From: an uncultured Bacteroidales bacterium | Lineage (GTDB): Bacteria; Bacteroidota; Bacteroidia; Bacteroidales; F082 | Length of the DNA: 64,000 bases | Direction: 5' to 3' | Assembly: GCA_946185535.1 (NCBI GenBank) | Contig: CAMHJX010000007.1 | Location: 1-64,000, forward strand | Part shown: positions 19,331 through 26,464 of the stretch, one piece after another | Layout: each line of letters opens with the position of its first letter | Position numbering within the stretch: position 1 is the first letter of the stretch | Position numbers and translations under genes: made by a program | Notes under the pieces: generated by a model | Told to the model about the DNA's origin: nothing | What the model saw: only the letters and a program-made list of their open reading frames with translations | The model's database searches: none

Positions 19331-20752
19331 ATGACAACCAAGACAACAAGTAAATTCCGTACCGAGAGCGACCTTCTCGGAAGCAAAGAAGTGCCAGAAG
19401 AGGCCCTCTATGGTGTTCAGACAACACGCGCCATTGAAAACTTCCATATCAGTGGCAATCTGATGGTCAGTTACCCCAATTTCATCAAAGGTATGGCCAT
19501 TACGAAGAAGGCCGCAGCACTTGCCAACTATGAAGTAGGCATGATCACGGTCCAACAAGCCAACGCCATCTGCCAGGCTTGCGACGAACTGATTGCCGGA
19601 CAGTACCACGACCAATTCCCGATCGACATGATACAAGGAGGTGCTGGTACCTCAACCAATATGTGTGCCAATGAGGTGATTGCCAACCGCGCCCTTGAAA
19701 TCATGGGTCATCAACGCGGTCAATACGAGTTCTGCTCGCCCAACGATGTGGTGAACGCCTCGCAATCCACCAACGACGCTTATCCTTGCGCTATCCACAT
19801 GGCCATGTTCCTTGAACACGAGGAGTTCCTCCCCCACCTGACCCAAATGATCGACGCCTTGGAGAAGAAAGCCAAAGAGTTTGCCGAAGTCATCAAGATG
19901 GGGCGTACCCAATTGCAGGATGCTGTCCCCATGACCTTGGGACAGACGTTCAGTGGCTTTGCCGCTTCGCTCCGTGGCGAGCTGCGCACTTTGAACAGCG
20001 CCGCCCGCGAGTTCCTCACTGTCAACATGGGTGCCACCGCCATCGGTACGGGCATCTGCTCCAAGCCAGGCTATAGCATGGCATGCATCAAGGCCTTGCG
20101 CGAGATTACGGGATGGAGCATCCATTTGGCCGACAACCTCATCGAAGCCACCAGCGCAACGAGCTGCATGATCCAATACAGCGCGGCCATGAAGCGCCTC
20201 TGCATCAAGATCAATAAGATGTGCAACGACCTCCGTCTGATGAGTTCCGGCCCTCGCTGCGGCTTCAACGAGATCCACCTGCCCGAACGCCAGCCCGGTT
20301 CTTCCATCATGCCTGGCAAGGTCAACCCCGTGATCCCCGAAGTGATGAACCAAGTGTGCTATAAGGTGATCGGCAACGACATGACCATCACCTTCGCATC
20401 CGACAACGGTCAGCTCGAACTGAACGTGATGGAACCCGTCATCGCCTACAGCCTTTTCGAGTCCATCCATCTGCTCACCAACGGCCTTGACACCCTGCGC
20501 AAGTACTGCATCGAAGGCATCGTGGCCAACGTAGAGCGTTGCCGCAAACTGGTCGAAGGCAGCATCGGCATCGTCACCATGCTCAACCCCATCATTGGAT
20601 ATAAGCAATCCACCAAGATTGCCAAGGAAGCCAGCGAAACCGGTCGCGGCGTCTACGAGCTGGTCCTTGAGCACAACCTGCTCACCAAGGAACAACTCGA
20701 CAAGATTCTCCGTCCAGAGAACATGCTTAAGCCCATTGACATTAAACTGTAA
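19331..20752 (+). CDS. aspA: Aspartate ammonia-lyase (aspartase)
   Basis: A 473-residue enzyme of the fumarase/aspartase superfamily that deaminates L-aspartate to fumarate and ammonia. FRTESDLLGSKEVPEEALYG is the family N-terminus, and the superfamily signature GSSIMPGKVNPVIPE is at about residue 318-332. STNDAYPCA and TQLQDAVPMTLGQTF also match. I start at ATG 19331 (MTTKTTSKFR) rather than TTG 19307. It is divergent from the nqr-frd operon and supplies the electron acceptor that frdABC reduces, which is a sensible metabolic pairing. A long open frame on the opposite strand is only a codon-bias shadow. Confidence 0.95.
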   Translation: MTTKTTSKFRTESDLLGSKEVPEEALYGVQTTRAIENFHISGNLMVSYPNFIKGMAITKKAAALANYEVGMITVQQANAICQACDELIAGQYHDQFPIDMIQGGAGTSTNMCANEVIANRALEIMGHQRGQYEFCSPNDVVNASQSTNDAYPCAIHMAMFLEHEEFLPHLTQMIDALEKKAKEFAEVIKMGRTQLQDAVPMTLGQTFSGFAASLRGELRTLNSAAREFLTVNMGATAIGTGICSKPGYSMACIKALREITGWSIHLADNLIEATSATSCMIQYSAAMKRLCIKINKMCNDLRLMSSGPRCGFNEIHLPERQPGSSIMPGKVNPVIPEVMNQVCYKVIGNDMTITFASDNGQLELNVMEPVIAYSLFESIHLLTNGLDTLRKYCIEGIVANVERCRKLVEGSIGIVTMLNPIIGYKQSTKIAKEASETGRGVYELVLEHNLLTKEQLDKILRPENMLKPIDIKL

Positions 20753-20813
20753 GTAGATGGGTAGCTTTAGTTTACATAATAGACGCGAGACAACAGAACC
20801 ATGACTTGTGACC

Positions 20814-20990
20814 ATGACGGCTTCAGGCCTCTGGCTTTTGGCTTCTGGCAGCTTATCGAAAAGCCTAAGAGCTTAATTCTATCATCGAGCTGCCAGCAGC
20901 CAGTGGCCAGTAGCCAATAGCCAATAGCTGTTCCAATAGTCAATGGTCATGGTCAAAAAGTCCCGTGTCCCGCGTCAAAAAACATGTAGT
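20814..20990. repeat. Degenerate heptad repeats downstream of aspA
   Basis: Short units such as GGCCAGT, AGCCAAT and TGGCTTC recur with a 7-base period on both sides of a small hairpin, and GACCATGAC near 20813 is mirrored by GGTCATGGTC near 20945. The end of the tract holds the GTCCCGY unit also found inside nqrF. No gene is present between 20753 and 21149. Confidence 0.65.
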
Positions 20991-21032
20991 TCAAATTTGA
21001 TTAGTTACTTATTTAATTAGGAAATTGCTTTG

Positions 21033-21070
21033 AATAACGGTGTCGCATCATGCGGCGCCGTTATTTTTTT
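21033..21070 (+). terminator. Strong intrinsic terminator
   Basis: A 14-bp stem (AATAACGGTGTCGC with GCGGCGCCGTTATT, two G-T pairs) with a 5-base loop is followed by seven T. It closes the aspA transcript 280 bases after the stop. Confidence 0.88.
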
Positions 21071-21149
21071 GTGTTTTTCGCTATTTAGAAAATAATTCAT
21101 AAATTTGCAGTCCAATAGTAACGAGACACAAGATTTAAAACGATAAACA

Positions 21150-21488
21150 ATGAAAGTAAAAGAATTAGTCGAAAAACTCAACCTGAAGGTCCTCTCGGGT
21201 GAGAAAGGCCTTGACAGAGAGATAGATGGCTGCTACATCAGCGACCTTTTGAGTGACGTGATGGGCAATGCCATGGAAGGCAACATCTGGATTACCCTCC
21301 AGACCCACAAGAATGTAATGGCCGTGGCCTCGCTGAAGGAAATGTCGTGCATCATCCTGGTGAAGAACCTCATGCCAAATGATGAGACCATCGAACAGAG
21401 CAACGACGAGGATTTGCCTATTTTGCAAACCAACCTTCCAACATACGAGATCGCTGGATTGGTTTATAACTTGTTAAACAACAAATAA
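21150..21488 (+). CDS. DRTGG-domain protein 1
   Basis: A 112-residue protein made of one DRTGG-type domain (KVKELVEKLNLKVLSG at the start, then CYISDLLSDVMGNA and NIWITLQTHKNVMAVA). Such single-domain proteins accompany NADH-dependent and bifurcating [FeFe]-hydrogenase operons and are thought to bind a nucleotide or another protein, but no activity has been shown that I know of. It begins the cassette at 21.1-27.8 kb and is related to the second DRTGG protein at 25502 (about one third identical by eye). Confidence 0.85.
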   Translation: MKVKELVEKLNLKVLSGEKGLDREIDGCYISDLLSDVMGNAMEGNIWITLQTHKNVMAVASLKEMSCIILVKNLMPNDETIEQSNDEDLPILQTNLPTYEIAGLVYNLLNNK

Positions 21489-21494
21489 TTGGTT

Positions 21495-21570
21495 TGTAGG
21501 GCTTTCGTACCACGGTAGCCGCTTATCGCATTTAGCGGAATAGCGGCTGCCACAATGTGACAGCCCTACA
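21495..21570. repeat. 76-bp palindromic element with TGTAG/CTACA ends
   Basis: TGTAGGGCT at the left is mirrored by AGCCCTACA at the right. Inside, GTAGCCGCTTATCGC and GCGGAATAGCGGCTGC form a second long stem. Length and termini resemble the 78-bp insertion in frdA, though the stems differ. It fills the gap between the DRTGG and PHP genes. Confidence 0.8.
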
Positions 21571-21581
21571 GCCACACCATT

Positions 21582-22358
21582 ATGGAATTAAACGCATATA
21601 GAGCCGACCTCCACATGCACACGGTGCTTTCGCCGTGCGGTGACCTCTATATGAGTCCCTCCGCCATCGTAGAGCAGGCCAAGAAACTCCACCTCGACGT
21701 CATCGCCATCTGCGACCACAACACCACACGGCAGGTGAAGGTGACGCAAAAGATCGGGCACGAAAACGGCATCCTCGTCATCGGCGGCGTCGAAATCACC
21801 ACGCAGGAAGAAGCCCATGCCCTCGCCTACTTCGAGAACGATGAGCAGTTGGACAAATTTCAGGAATTCCTTGATGCACACCTCCCCCACATCCCACTTG
21901 ATGAAGAGAAGTTCGGCTATCAACTCATCGTAGATGAGAACGAGGAAGTGGTAGGTGAAGAGGAATGGCTGCTGTGGAGCGCACTGGATGCCGATTTGGA
22001 TCAACTTTATGATGTTGTGCATGAAATCGGAGGACTGTTTGTTCCCGCGCATGTCAACAAACCGACAAGCAGCCTCACCAGTCAGTTGGGTTTCGTGCCG
22101 CCCGACATCAAGGCGGACGCCTTGGAAATCTCGAAGCACGTCACCAAGCCCGATTTTTTGAAGAAATACGCCTACCTGAAGAAGTTCAACTTCACCAAGA
22201 GTAGCGACGCCCACTTCCTGCACATCATCGGCGAGGTGCATTGTGTGCTGCACATGTACGACAAGACCTTCGATGAGTTCCGCAAGACGCTCCACGGCGA
22301 GGACGGACGCTATATCGACACTGAACCCAAGGAAAAACTACAACTCTTATTCGGATGA
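21582..22358 (+). CDS. PHP-domain metal-dependent phosphoesterase
   Basis: A 258-residue PHP-superfamily protein. Metal-binding motifs are ADLHMHTVLSPCGD (D9, H11, H13), ICDHNTT near 46 and a C-terminal KSSDAHFLHIIG. Family members hydrolyse phosphoesters, and this subtype is the one found beside hydrogenase genes (as TM1423 in Thermotoga), where its substrate is unknown. The C-terminus overlaps the next gene (ATGA at 22355-22358). Confidence 0.9.
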   Translation: MELNAYRADLHMHTVLSPCGDLYMSPSAIVEQAKKLHLDVIAICDHNTTRQVKVTQKIGHENGILVIGGVEITTQEEAHALAYFENDEQLDKFQEFLDAHLPHIPLDEEKFGYQLIVDENEEVVGEEEWLLWSALDADLDQLYDVVHEIGGLFVPAHVNKPTSSLTSQLGFVPPDIKADALEISKHVTKPDFLKKYAYLKKFNFTKSSDAHFLHIIGEVHCVLHMYDKTFDEFRKTLHGEDGRYIDTEPKEKLQLLFG

Positions 22359-22903
22359 AAGAACTATCAATGCATGTTTACGACCTGATGGAAAACTCGA
22401 CGGCGGCCAACTCCACCCTCGTCGAACTGACCATCAAGGACAGCCTGAAAGACAACATATACGCCTTCACCATCAAGGACAACGGCAAAGGCATGACGCC
22501 CGAGTTTTTGGCCAAGGTGACCGACCCCTGGACCACCTCACGCACCACACGCAAGGTCGGTCTCGGCCTCCCTTTAATTAAAATGAACACCGAAAACGCC
22601 GGCGGTGGCATGAAGATTGAAAGTGAGGTCGGTAAAGGCACCGTGTTGAACTTCTGGTTCCAGCACGACCACCTCGACCGTCCCCCAATGGGCGACTTGG
22701 CGGGTTCGTTGGTGATGCTGTTCGCTGCGCACGAAGACATCCATTTCATCTACAAGCACATCACCGACGACGGCGAGTTCGTCTTCGACACTGACGAAAT
22801 CAAGGAAGCCCTTGATGGCATGTCGATGACCGATGTCAGCATCATGAAATACCTGAAGGAGATGATTCAGGAGAATTTGGAGGAGATACATTATAATGAT
22901 TGA
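22355..22903 (+). CDS. HATPase-domain (histidine-kinase-like ATP-binding) protein
   Basis: A 182-residue stand-alone GHKL ATPase domain. It has the N-box region MHVYDLMENSTAAN, the G1 box IKDNGKGM and the G2-type GLGLPLIK, but no dimerisation/phosphoacceptor domain. It therefore cannot be a classical kinase and more likely acts as a switch protein like anti-sigma factors. Translation is coupled to the PHP gene by a 4-base overlap. Confidence 0.88.
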   Translation: MKELSMHVYDLMENSTAANSTLVELTIKDSLKDNIYAFTIKDNGKGMTPEFLAKVTDPWTTSRTTRKVGLGLPLIKMNTENAGGGMKIESEVGKGTVLNFWFQHDHLDRPPMGDLAGSLVMLFAAHEDIHFIYKHITDDGEFVFDTDEIKEALDGMSMTDVSIMKYLKEMIQENLEEIHYND

Positions 22904-22977
22904 CTTCTTTGGTGACCTGTCGGTTCCCCTCATTTTGAACAATTAGAAATTTTCTAATAGTTGCCGTTTCGGACAAA

Positions 22978-23976
22978 TTACTTTACAAACTTTACAATGC
23001 AGTCGATACAGATGGGTTGAGCACTGGTATCATCGATGAAGACATTGGCAGGGTGCATGTCTTCCAAATATAAACGGTCACCGATATAGTTCACACCTTG
23101 TCCTCCTTGGTTGTCACGAAAACCTTTTGCTGCGACCATCTCGTCAATTTCCGCTTTGGTTGCCAATCGTTTGCAACCGATGTAGGGTTGTGTAAGAATA
23201 CAACGGAATAGTCCATCAGCATCGCGAGTGAAACCGACCACGGACATTTGCGTTTCAGGGAAAAGTGTATTGTGTAACACAATGGCTTCCAACGCTTTGC
23301 CAAAAGTAGAATAGATTGAAGTACGTGCTTTTACCACAGAGGTACAGCCGTCTTTGTAATAGACTTTGGCTTCTGCTCCTTCTGCAATTTTAGAGCCAAA
23401 TGTGGAAGTGATAAGTTGCTCTGCATGAGGGAACCACAGTTTTTTCGCTTCCGACCATTGTTGCACCAGTTCTTCTTGCTTGGCATCTATTTCCCAGTTT
23501 GTTGGGCTGCTTGTTTGGCCTGCTGGAGCATCTCCACTTGGCTCAAGGCTTTTTCGCGCGTAGTTGCATATGATGTACGCCCCAATGAGCGGCGCACCTG
23601 CTGTGCAGAGTCCTGCATGCTCCGGTAAATTGAATCGATCAAGATTTGTTCTTCCATTGAGTATGTCATTTATGTAATTGTCAATCAGTTGAAGTGTATG
23701 CTCCGAAAAGGCATTGTATTTTATGGATGTGTAGATTTGGTCTTGTTGTGTCGGCCAGTCTGTAATATTCAAACGTTCTTTGGTGTCCCAATCTGGCTCA
23801 GGCACGATGGCAACGTTGCAAACCTCAACAATCTCATCTTCCGTCAGCCCAAGACCAGAGCGTTCCAATTCTTCCCGCACATCATGCGTCCATCGAGAAT
23901 CGATAAGTTCAGACCATCCCCTGTCATCCAAATATCGAAGACCATTTGAAATTGCGGATGGGTTTGAGGAAGGCAT
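22978..23976 (-). CDS. Putative polyvalent kinase-like protein
   Basis: 332 residues. The C-terminal half (about 190-332) looks like the small 'polyvalent protein kinase' fold found in mobile-element proteins: GAEAKVYYKDG...VVKAR (a Lys in the glycine-loop position), a long hinge, LEDMHPANVFID resembling a catalytic HxDLxxxN-type loop, and PICIDCIVKF with an Asp in the metal-binding position. The N-terminal 180 residues are not recognised. It is encoded against the flanking hydrogenase cassette and sits with a toxin-antitoxin pair, which suggests acquisition as an island. The function is not known, and the kinase call is by motif only. Confidence 0.55.
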   Translation of the reverse strand: MPSSNPSAISNGLRYLDDRGWSELIDSRWTHDVREELERSGLGLTEDEIVEVCNVAIVPEPDWDTKERLNITDWPTQQDQIYTSIKYNAFSEHTLQLIDNYINDILNGRTNLDRFNLPEHAGLCTAGAPLIGAYIICNYARKSLEPSGDAPAGQTSSPTNWEIDAKQEELVQQWSEAKKLWFPHAEQLITSTFGSKIAEGAEAKVYYKDGCTSVVKARTSIYSTFGKALEAIVLHNTLFPETQMSVVGFTRDADGLFRCILTQPYIGCKRLATKAEIDEMVAAKGFRDNQGGQGVNYIGDRLYLEDMHPANVFIDDTSAQPICIDCIVKFVK

Positions 23977-24029
23977 ATTTAAATTGAATTATTTGAGGCA
24001 AAGGTACAAAAGTTTTTGGGAAACTCTAC

Positions 24030-24302
24030 TCAAACTCGAATCAAATCTTCGCCAAGGGCAGTGGAAATCTTGGCCAAGGTTCGAAGCGTAAAATTATGTG
24101 TGCCGCCAAGCCAGCGCGAAACCTCGGCTTCGGTTTTCCCTGTGTTCTTTGCCAAATCGCGTTGCGACATACCTCGCTCTTTGAGTAGTTTGTCCAACTT
24201 TTCGGCAATGGAATCCGAGAAACGCAACTGCGTCTTCAGTTCCTCTGGGGTTTCGTCAACAATTTGCCGAAACAGTTTCTGTCCTTCCAAGTCTTGTTTC
24301 AT
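24030..24302 (-). CDS. HigA-like antitoxin (XRE-family HTH)
   Basis: A 90-residue protein with an XRE helix-turn-helix at about 35-85 (LLKERGMSQRDLAKNTGK...EVSRWLGG). Its ATG overlaps the stop of the toxin-like gene upstream (24299-24302). Toxin-first order with an XRE antitoxin second is the HigBA arrangement. It should bind the toxin and repress the pair's promoter; an imperfect palindrome at 24822-24837 is a candidate site. Confidence 0.85.
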   Translation of the reverse strand: MKQDLEGQKLFRQIVDETPEELKTQLRFSDSIAEKLDKLLKERGMSQRDLAKNTGKTEAEVSRWLGGTHNFTLRTLAKISTALGEDLIRV

Positions 24303-24775
24303 AGGTCATACTCCTTATCGTCAATGCCAATGATTTCCGTTTTTTCAATACGAACCAATCCATTCTTGATATCGGCTTTCAATAGCGCATCAAGTTTCTG
24401 TAGGCTAATGACATAGCCATTCAAATCCTCATCTTCTTGGTAAGTTTTTGTGTCCTTGATGCCACCATTGCCCACAATCAAGACGCTGTCAGACATTCGC
24501 AAGCAATACAGGCGAAGCCCGTTTTTGTAAACAGGCAATGCAGCAACACCGTCGTTCATTTTCCCTTCAGGGCGGAAACGACGTTCCTCAAATCCTTTCA
24601 CCAGCATCGTGTCAATCTGATTGAGGATGATTCTCAAATCGTTCTTTCTGACGGCATCGTCCTTGAACTTGTTTACGAATTTCACAAATTCCGATTGGCT
24701 TTCGTCTTCAAAGATGATGGTGAACAGGCCGGCATTTTCGGTTTGCTCTAATGATTGTATTGTTGCTTTTGTCAT
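24299..24775 (-). CDS. HigB/RelE-like toxin
   Basis: A 158-residue protein from ATG 24775 (MTKATIQSLEQ). The core FRPEGKMNDGVAALPVYKNG...RLYCLRMSDSVLIVGNGGIK resembles the RelE/HigB-type fold of a family common in Bacteroidota beside XRE antitoxins, whose members are ribosome-dependent mRNA endonucleases. I preferred 24775 to an upstream ATG at 24817 because the promoter -7 element (24796-24803) lies between them. The catalytic residues cannot be assigned with confidence from reading alone. Confidence 0.7.
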   Translation of the reverse strand: MTKATIQSLEQTENAGLFTIIFEDESQSEFVKFVNKFKDDAVRKNDLRIILNQIDTMLVKGFEERRFRPEGKMNDGVAALPVYKNGLRLYCLRMSDSVLIVGNGGIKDTKTYQEDEDLNGYVISLQKLDALLKADIKNGLVRIEKTEIIGIDDKEYDL

Positions 24776-24795
24776 TTCTTTACGGTTTAACGCCG

Positions 24796-24837
24796 CAAAG
24801 ATACAAAAGTTTTCCAAAAGTTTACTTTATAAGGTAA
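24796..24837 (-). promoter_or_regulatory. Toxin-antitoxin promoter and candidate operator
   Basis: TATCTTTG (24796-24803) is a -7 element 20 bases before the chosen toxin start. Upstream lies TTACTTTATAAGGTAA (24822-24837), a 16-bp palindrome with 7 of 8 pairs matching, placed over the -33 region where a repressor would act. Confidence 0.55.
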
Positions 24838-25338
24838 GTTTTTTTTGTTTTTGAGCGAAACAAAAGCGCAGCACCCCTGCCGCGCCGTCTTTTTGTCTTT
24901 TCTGTTTCGCATTGAAAATGCTGATATTCAAGGATTCCAGATTGCAAATTCGAAAGGATTAAGATATTCATTTCTTAATCCCTAAATTCATGTCGGGCGC
25001 AACCTTTAATTTCCTTCCCAACACCACAAAGGACAATTATTTACAAAAGAAACGTGGCACTGCTATACCACGTCTTTAGTTAGAGGTCGTGAGAATTACC
25101 TTTGCAGGAAGATGTAACTATAACAGTCCACGCATAACGCGCGAACCACTATACTCTCTTGCCTGCGAAATTTCTCACGTTTCCATCAACAAGAAGAGCA
25201 TAACGCTTCGTGTTTCTTTATGTTGGCGACATAAAACTCGCCATAAGAACCGGTGTAAATATACGAAGAAATCGGAAAAGGAAGATGGATTTGGTATTTT
25301 TTTCTTACTTTTGCAAAAAATAAATGAATAGTAACTAT
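24838..25338. other. Gene-free stretch between the island and the second cassette half
   Basis: About 500 bases without a convincing gene. It contains a hairpin ACGTGG...CCACGT near 25050-25071 and a plus-strand TACTTTTG -7-like element at 25306-25313. An 80-codon frame at 25089-25331 has no recognisable content and is not called. Confidence 0.4.
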
Positions 25339-25457
25339 GGATTGGCCTTCGGCCAAGAAATCTGATAAAATCGAAATGAAAATCCATCAAAAATATAGCA
25401 AATTGATTTTGAATGATTTTGGAAAAGATTTTTGAAAGATTTCTTGCGAAGCAATCC
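25339..25457. repeat. Inverted-repeat element, copy 1
   Basis: The left end is GGATT + TTGGCC-TTC-GGCCAA + GAAATCT and the right end AGATTTC + TTGC-GAA-GCAA + TCC. The termini are inverted copies (GGATT...AAGAAATCT against AGATTTCTT...AATCC), but each carries its own small hairpin with a TTC or GAA loop. It ends 44 bases before the DRTGG gene. Confidence 0.7.
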
Positions 25458-25501
25458 CACATACAATTAAACGATTAAACAATACAACAATCAACAATAA
25501 A

Positions 25502-25846
25502 ATGAAACTCAGAGAAATATCTGAACTTTTGAACGCCAAGGTGCGTTGCGGCGAAGACCGTTTGGACGAAGAACACGAAACCGCCTTCGCCTCCGACCTG
25601 ATGAGCGATGTGCTCACCCTCGGCGACTACAACCCCGTGATTCTGACGGGATTATGCAATATGCAAACCATCCGCACCTGCGAGATGGGCAACCTCGACA
25701 TCATCGTCCTCGTGAGGCGGAAAAAGGCCACCGAGGAGATGATTGAGGAGGCCGAGGACGAAGGCATGGTGGTCATGGAAAGCGACTTCTCCATGTTCAA
25801 GGCCTGCGGACTGCTCTTTAAAGCAGGAATGCTACCCATTTTCTAA
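25502..25846 (+). CDS. DRTGG-domain protein 2
   Basis: A 114-residue DRTGG-domain protein (KLREISELLNAKVRCG, AFASDLMSDVLTLG, NPVILTGLCNMQTIRTCEM), paralogous to the one at 21150. It starts the second half of the cassette and is 26 bases from the anti-sigma-like gene. The same pair of DRTGG proteins on both sides of PHP/HATPase genes is seen in hydrogenase-linked loci of other anaerobes. Confidence 0.85.
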   Translation: MKLREISELLNAKVRCGEDRLDEEHETAFASDLMSDVLTLGDYNPVILTGLCNMQTIRTCEMGNLDIIVLVRRKKATEEMIEEAEDEGMVVMESDFSMFKACGLLFKAGMLPIF

Positions 25847-25872
25847 CCGATGTTTAACTAAAACCCAATGTC

Positions 25873-26286
25873 ATGCATTTAGAATACCAAGTATATGAAG
25901 CGGACTTCGTGAATGCAGGAGCCGCATCGAGTGCCATCAAGAAGACCTTGAAACAACTCAACGTCAGCCCTCAAATCGTGAAACGGGTGGTCGTCGCCTT
26001 ATATGAGGCCGAAGTCAACGCCATCGCTCATGCCTACGGCGGCATGATTTATGCCGACATCGAACCCGACAAGATTGTCCTGAAGGTGGAAGACAAAGGT
26101 CCAGGCATCCCCGACATCGACTGGGCCATGCAGGAAGGCAACTCCACCGCCTCGCCTGAGGTCCGCAACATGGGCTTCGGTGCCGGCATGGGTTTGCCCA
26201 ACATCCAAAAGAATGTCGACAAACTGAATGTGACCTCAACTGTGGGTGTTGGCACCACCGTCGAGATGGAGGTAAACTTTACATAG
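25873..26286 (+). CDS. Anti-sigma-factor-like ATPase (RsbW/SpoIIAB type)
   Basis: A 137-residue GHKL ATPase of the serine-kinase anti-sigma group. It has VVALYEAEVNAIAHAYGG (N-box with Glu and Asn), VEDKGPGIPD (G1) and MGFGAGMGLPNI (G2). It is the likely counterpart of TM1422 in Thermotoga. No partner sigma or anti-anti-sigma gene is in the window, so the target is unknown. Confidence 0.9.
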   Translation: MHLEYQVYEADFVNAGAASSAIKKTLKQLNVSPQIVKRVVVALYEAEVNAIAHAYGGMIYADIEPDKIVLKVEDKGPGIPDIDWAMQEGNSTASPEVRNMGFGAGMGLPNIQKNVDKLNVTSTVGVGTTVEMEVNFT

Positions 26287-26422
26287 GGATTTGCTTCGCA
26301 AAGAAATCCGACAAAATCAATAATAAAATCAATAATAAAATCAATAATCAATTGAAGAAGAAAAATGATTTTGTAAGATTTTGAAAAACAGATTTTTGTA
26401 TGATTTCTACACGAAGTGTATC
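26287..26422. repeat. Inverted-repeat element, copy 2
   Basis: Same architecture as the copy at 25339. The left end is GGATT with TTGC-TTC-GCAA and AAGAAATCC; the right end is GATTTC with TACAC-GAA-GTGTA and TC. Between them are A/T-rich AATCAATAATAAA repeats. The hairpin stems differ between all four ends while the TTC/GAA loop and flanks are kept. It lies just before the Fe-S gene. Confidence 0.65.
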
Positions 26423-26464
26423 GCACAAACAATTCAACGATTCAACAAACAACAATTCAACGAT

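Noticed and set aside
19652-20815. 387-codon frame antisense to aspA
   Set aside because: It is a shadow of the strong codon bias of aspA; its residues match no family.
22942-22958. ATTAGAAATTTTCTAAT as an operator or terminator
   Set aside because: A perfect A/T palindrome, but in a convergent gap with no T-run or promoter; too weak to call.
25089-25331. 80-codon plus-strand frame after the toxin-antitoxin pair
   Set aside because: No recognisable domain, no sensible start context, and it crosses a hairpin.
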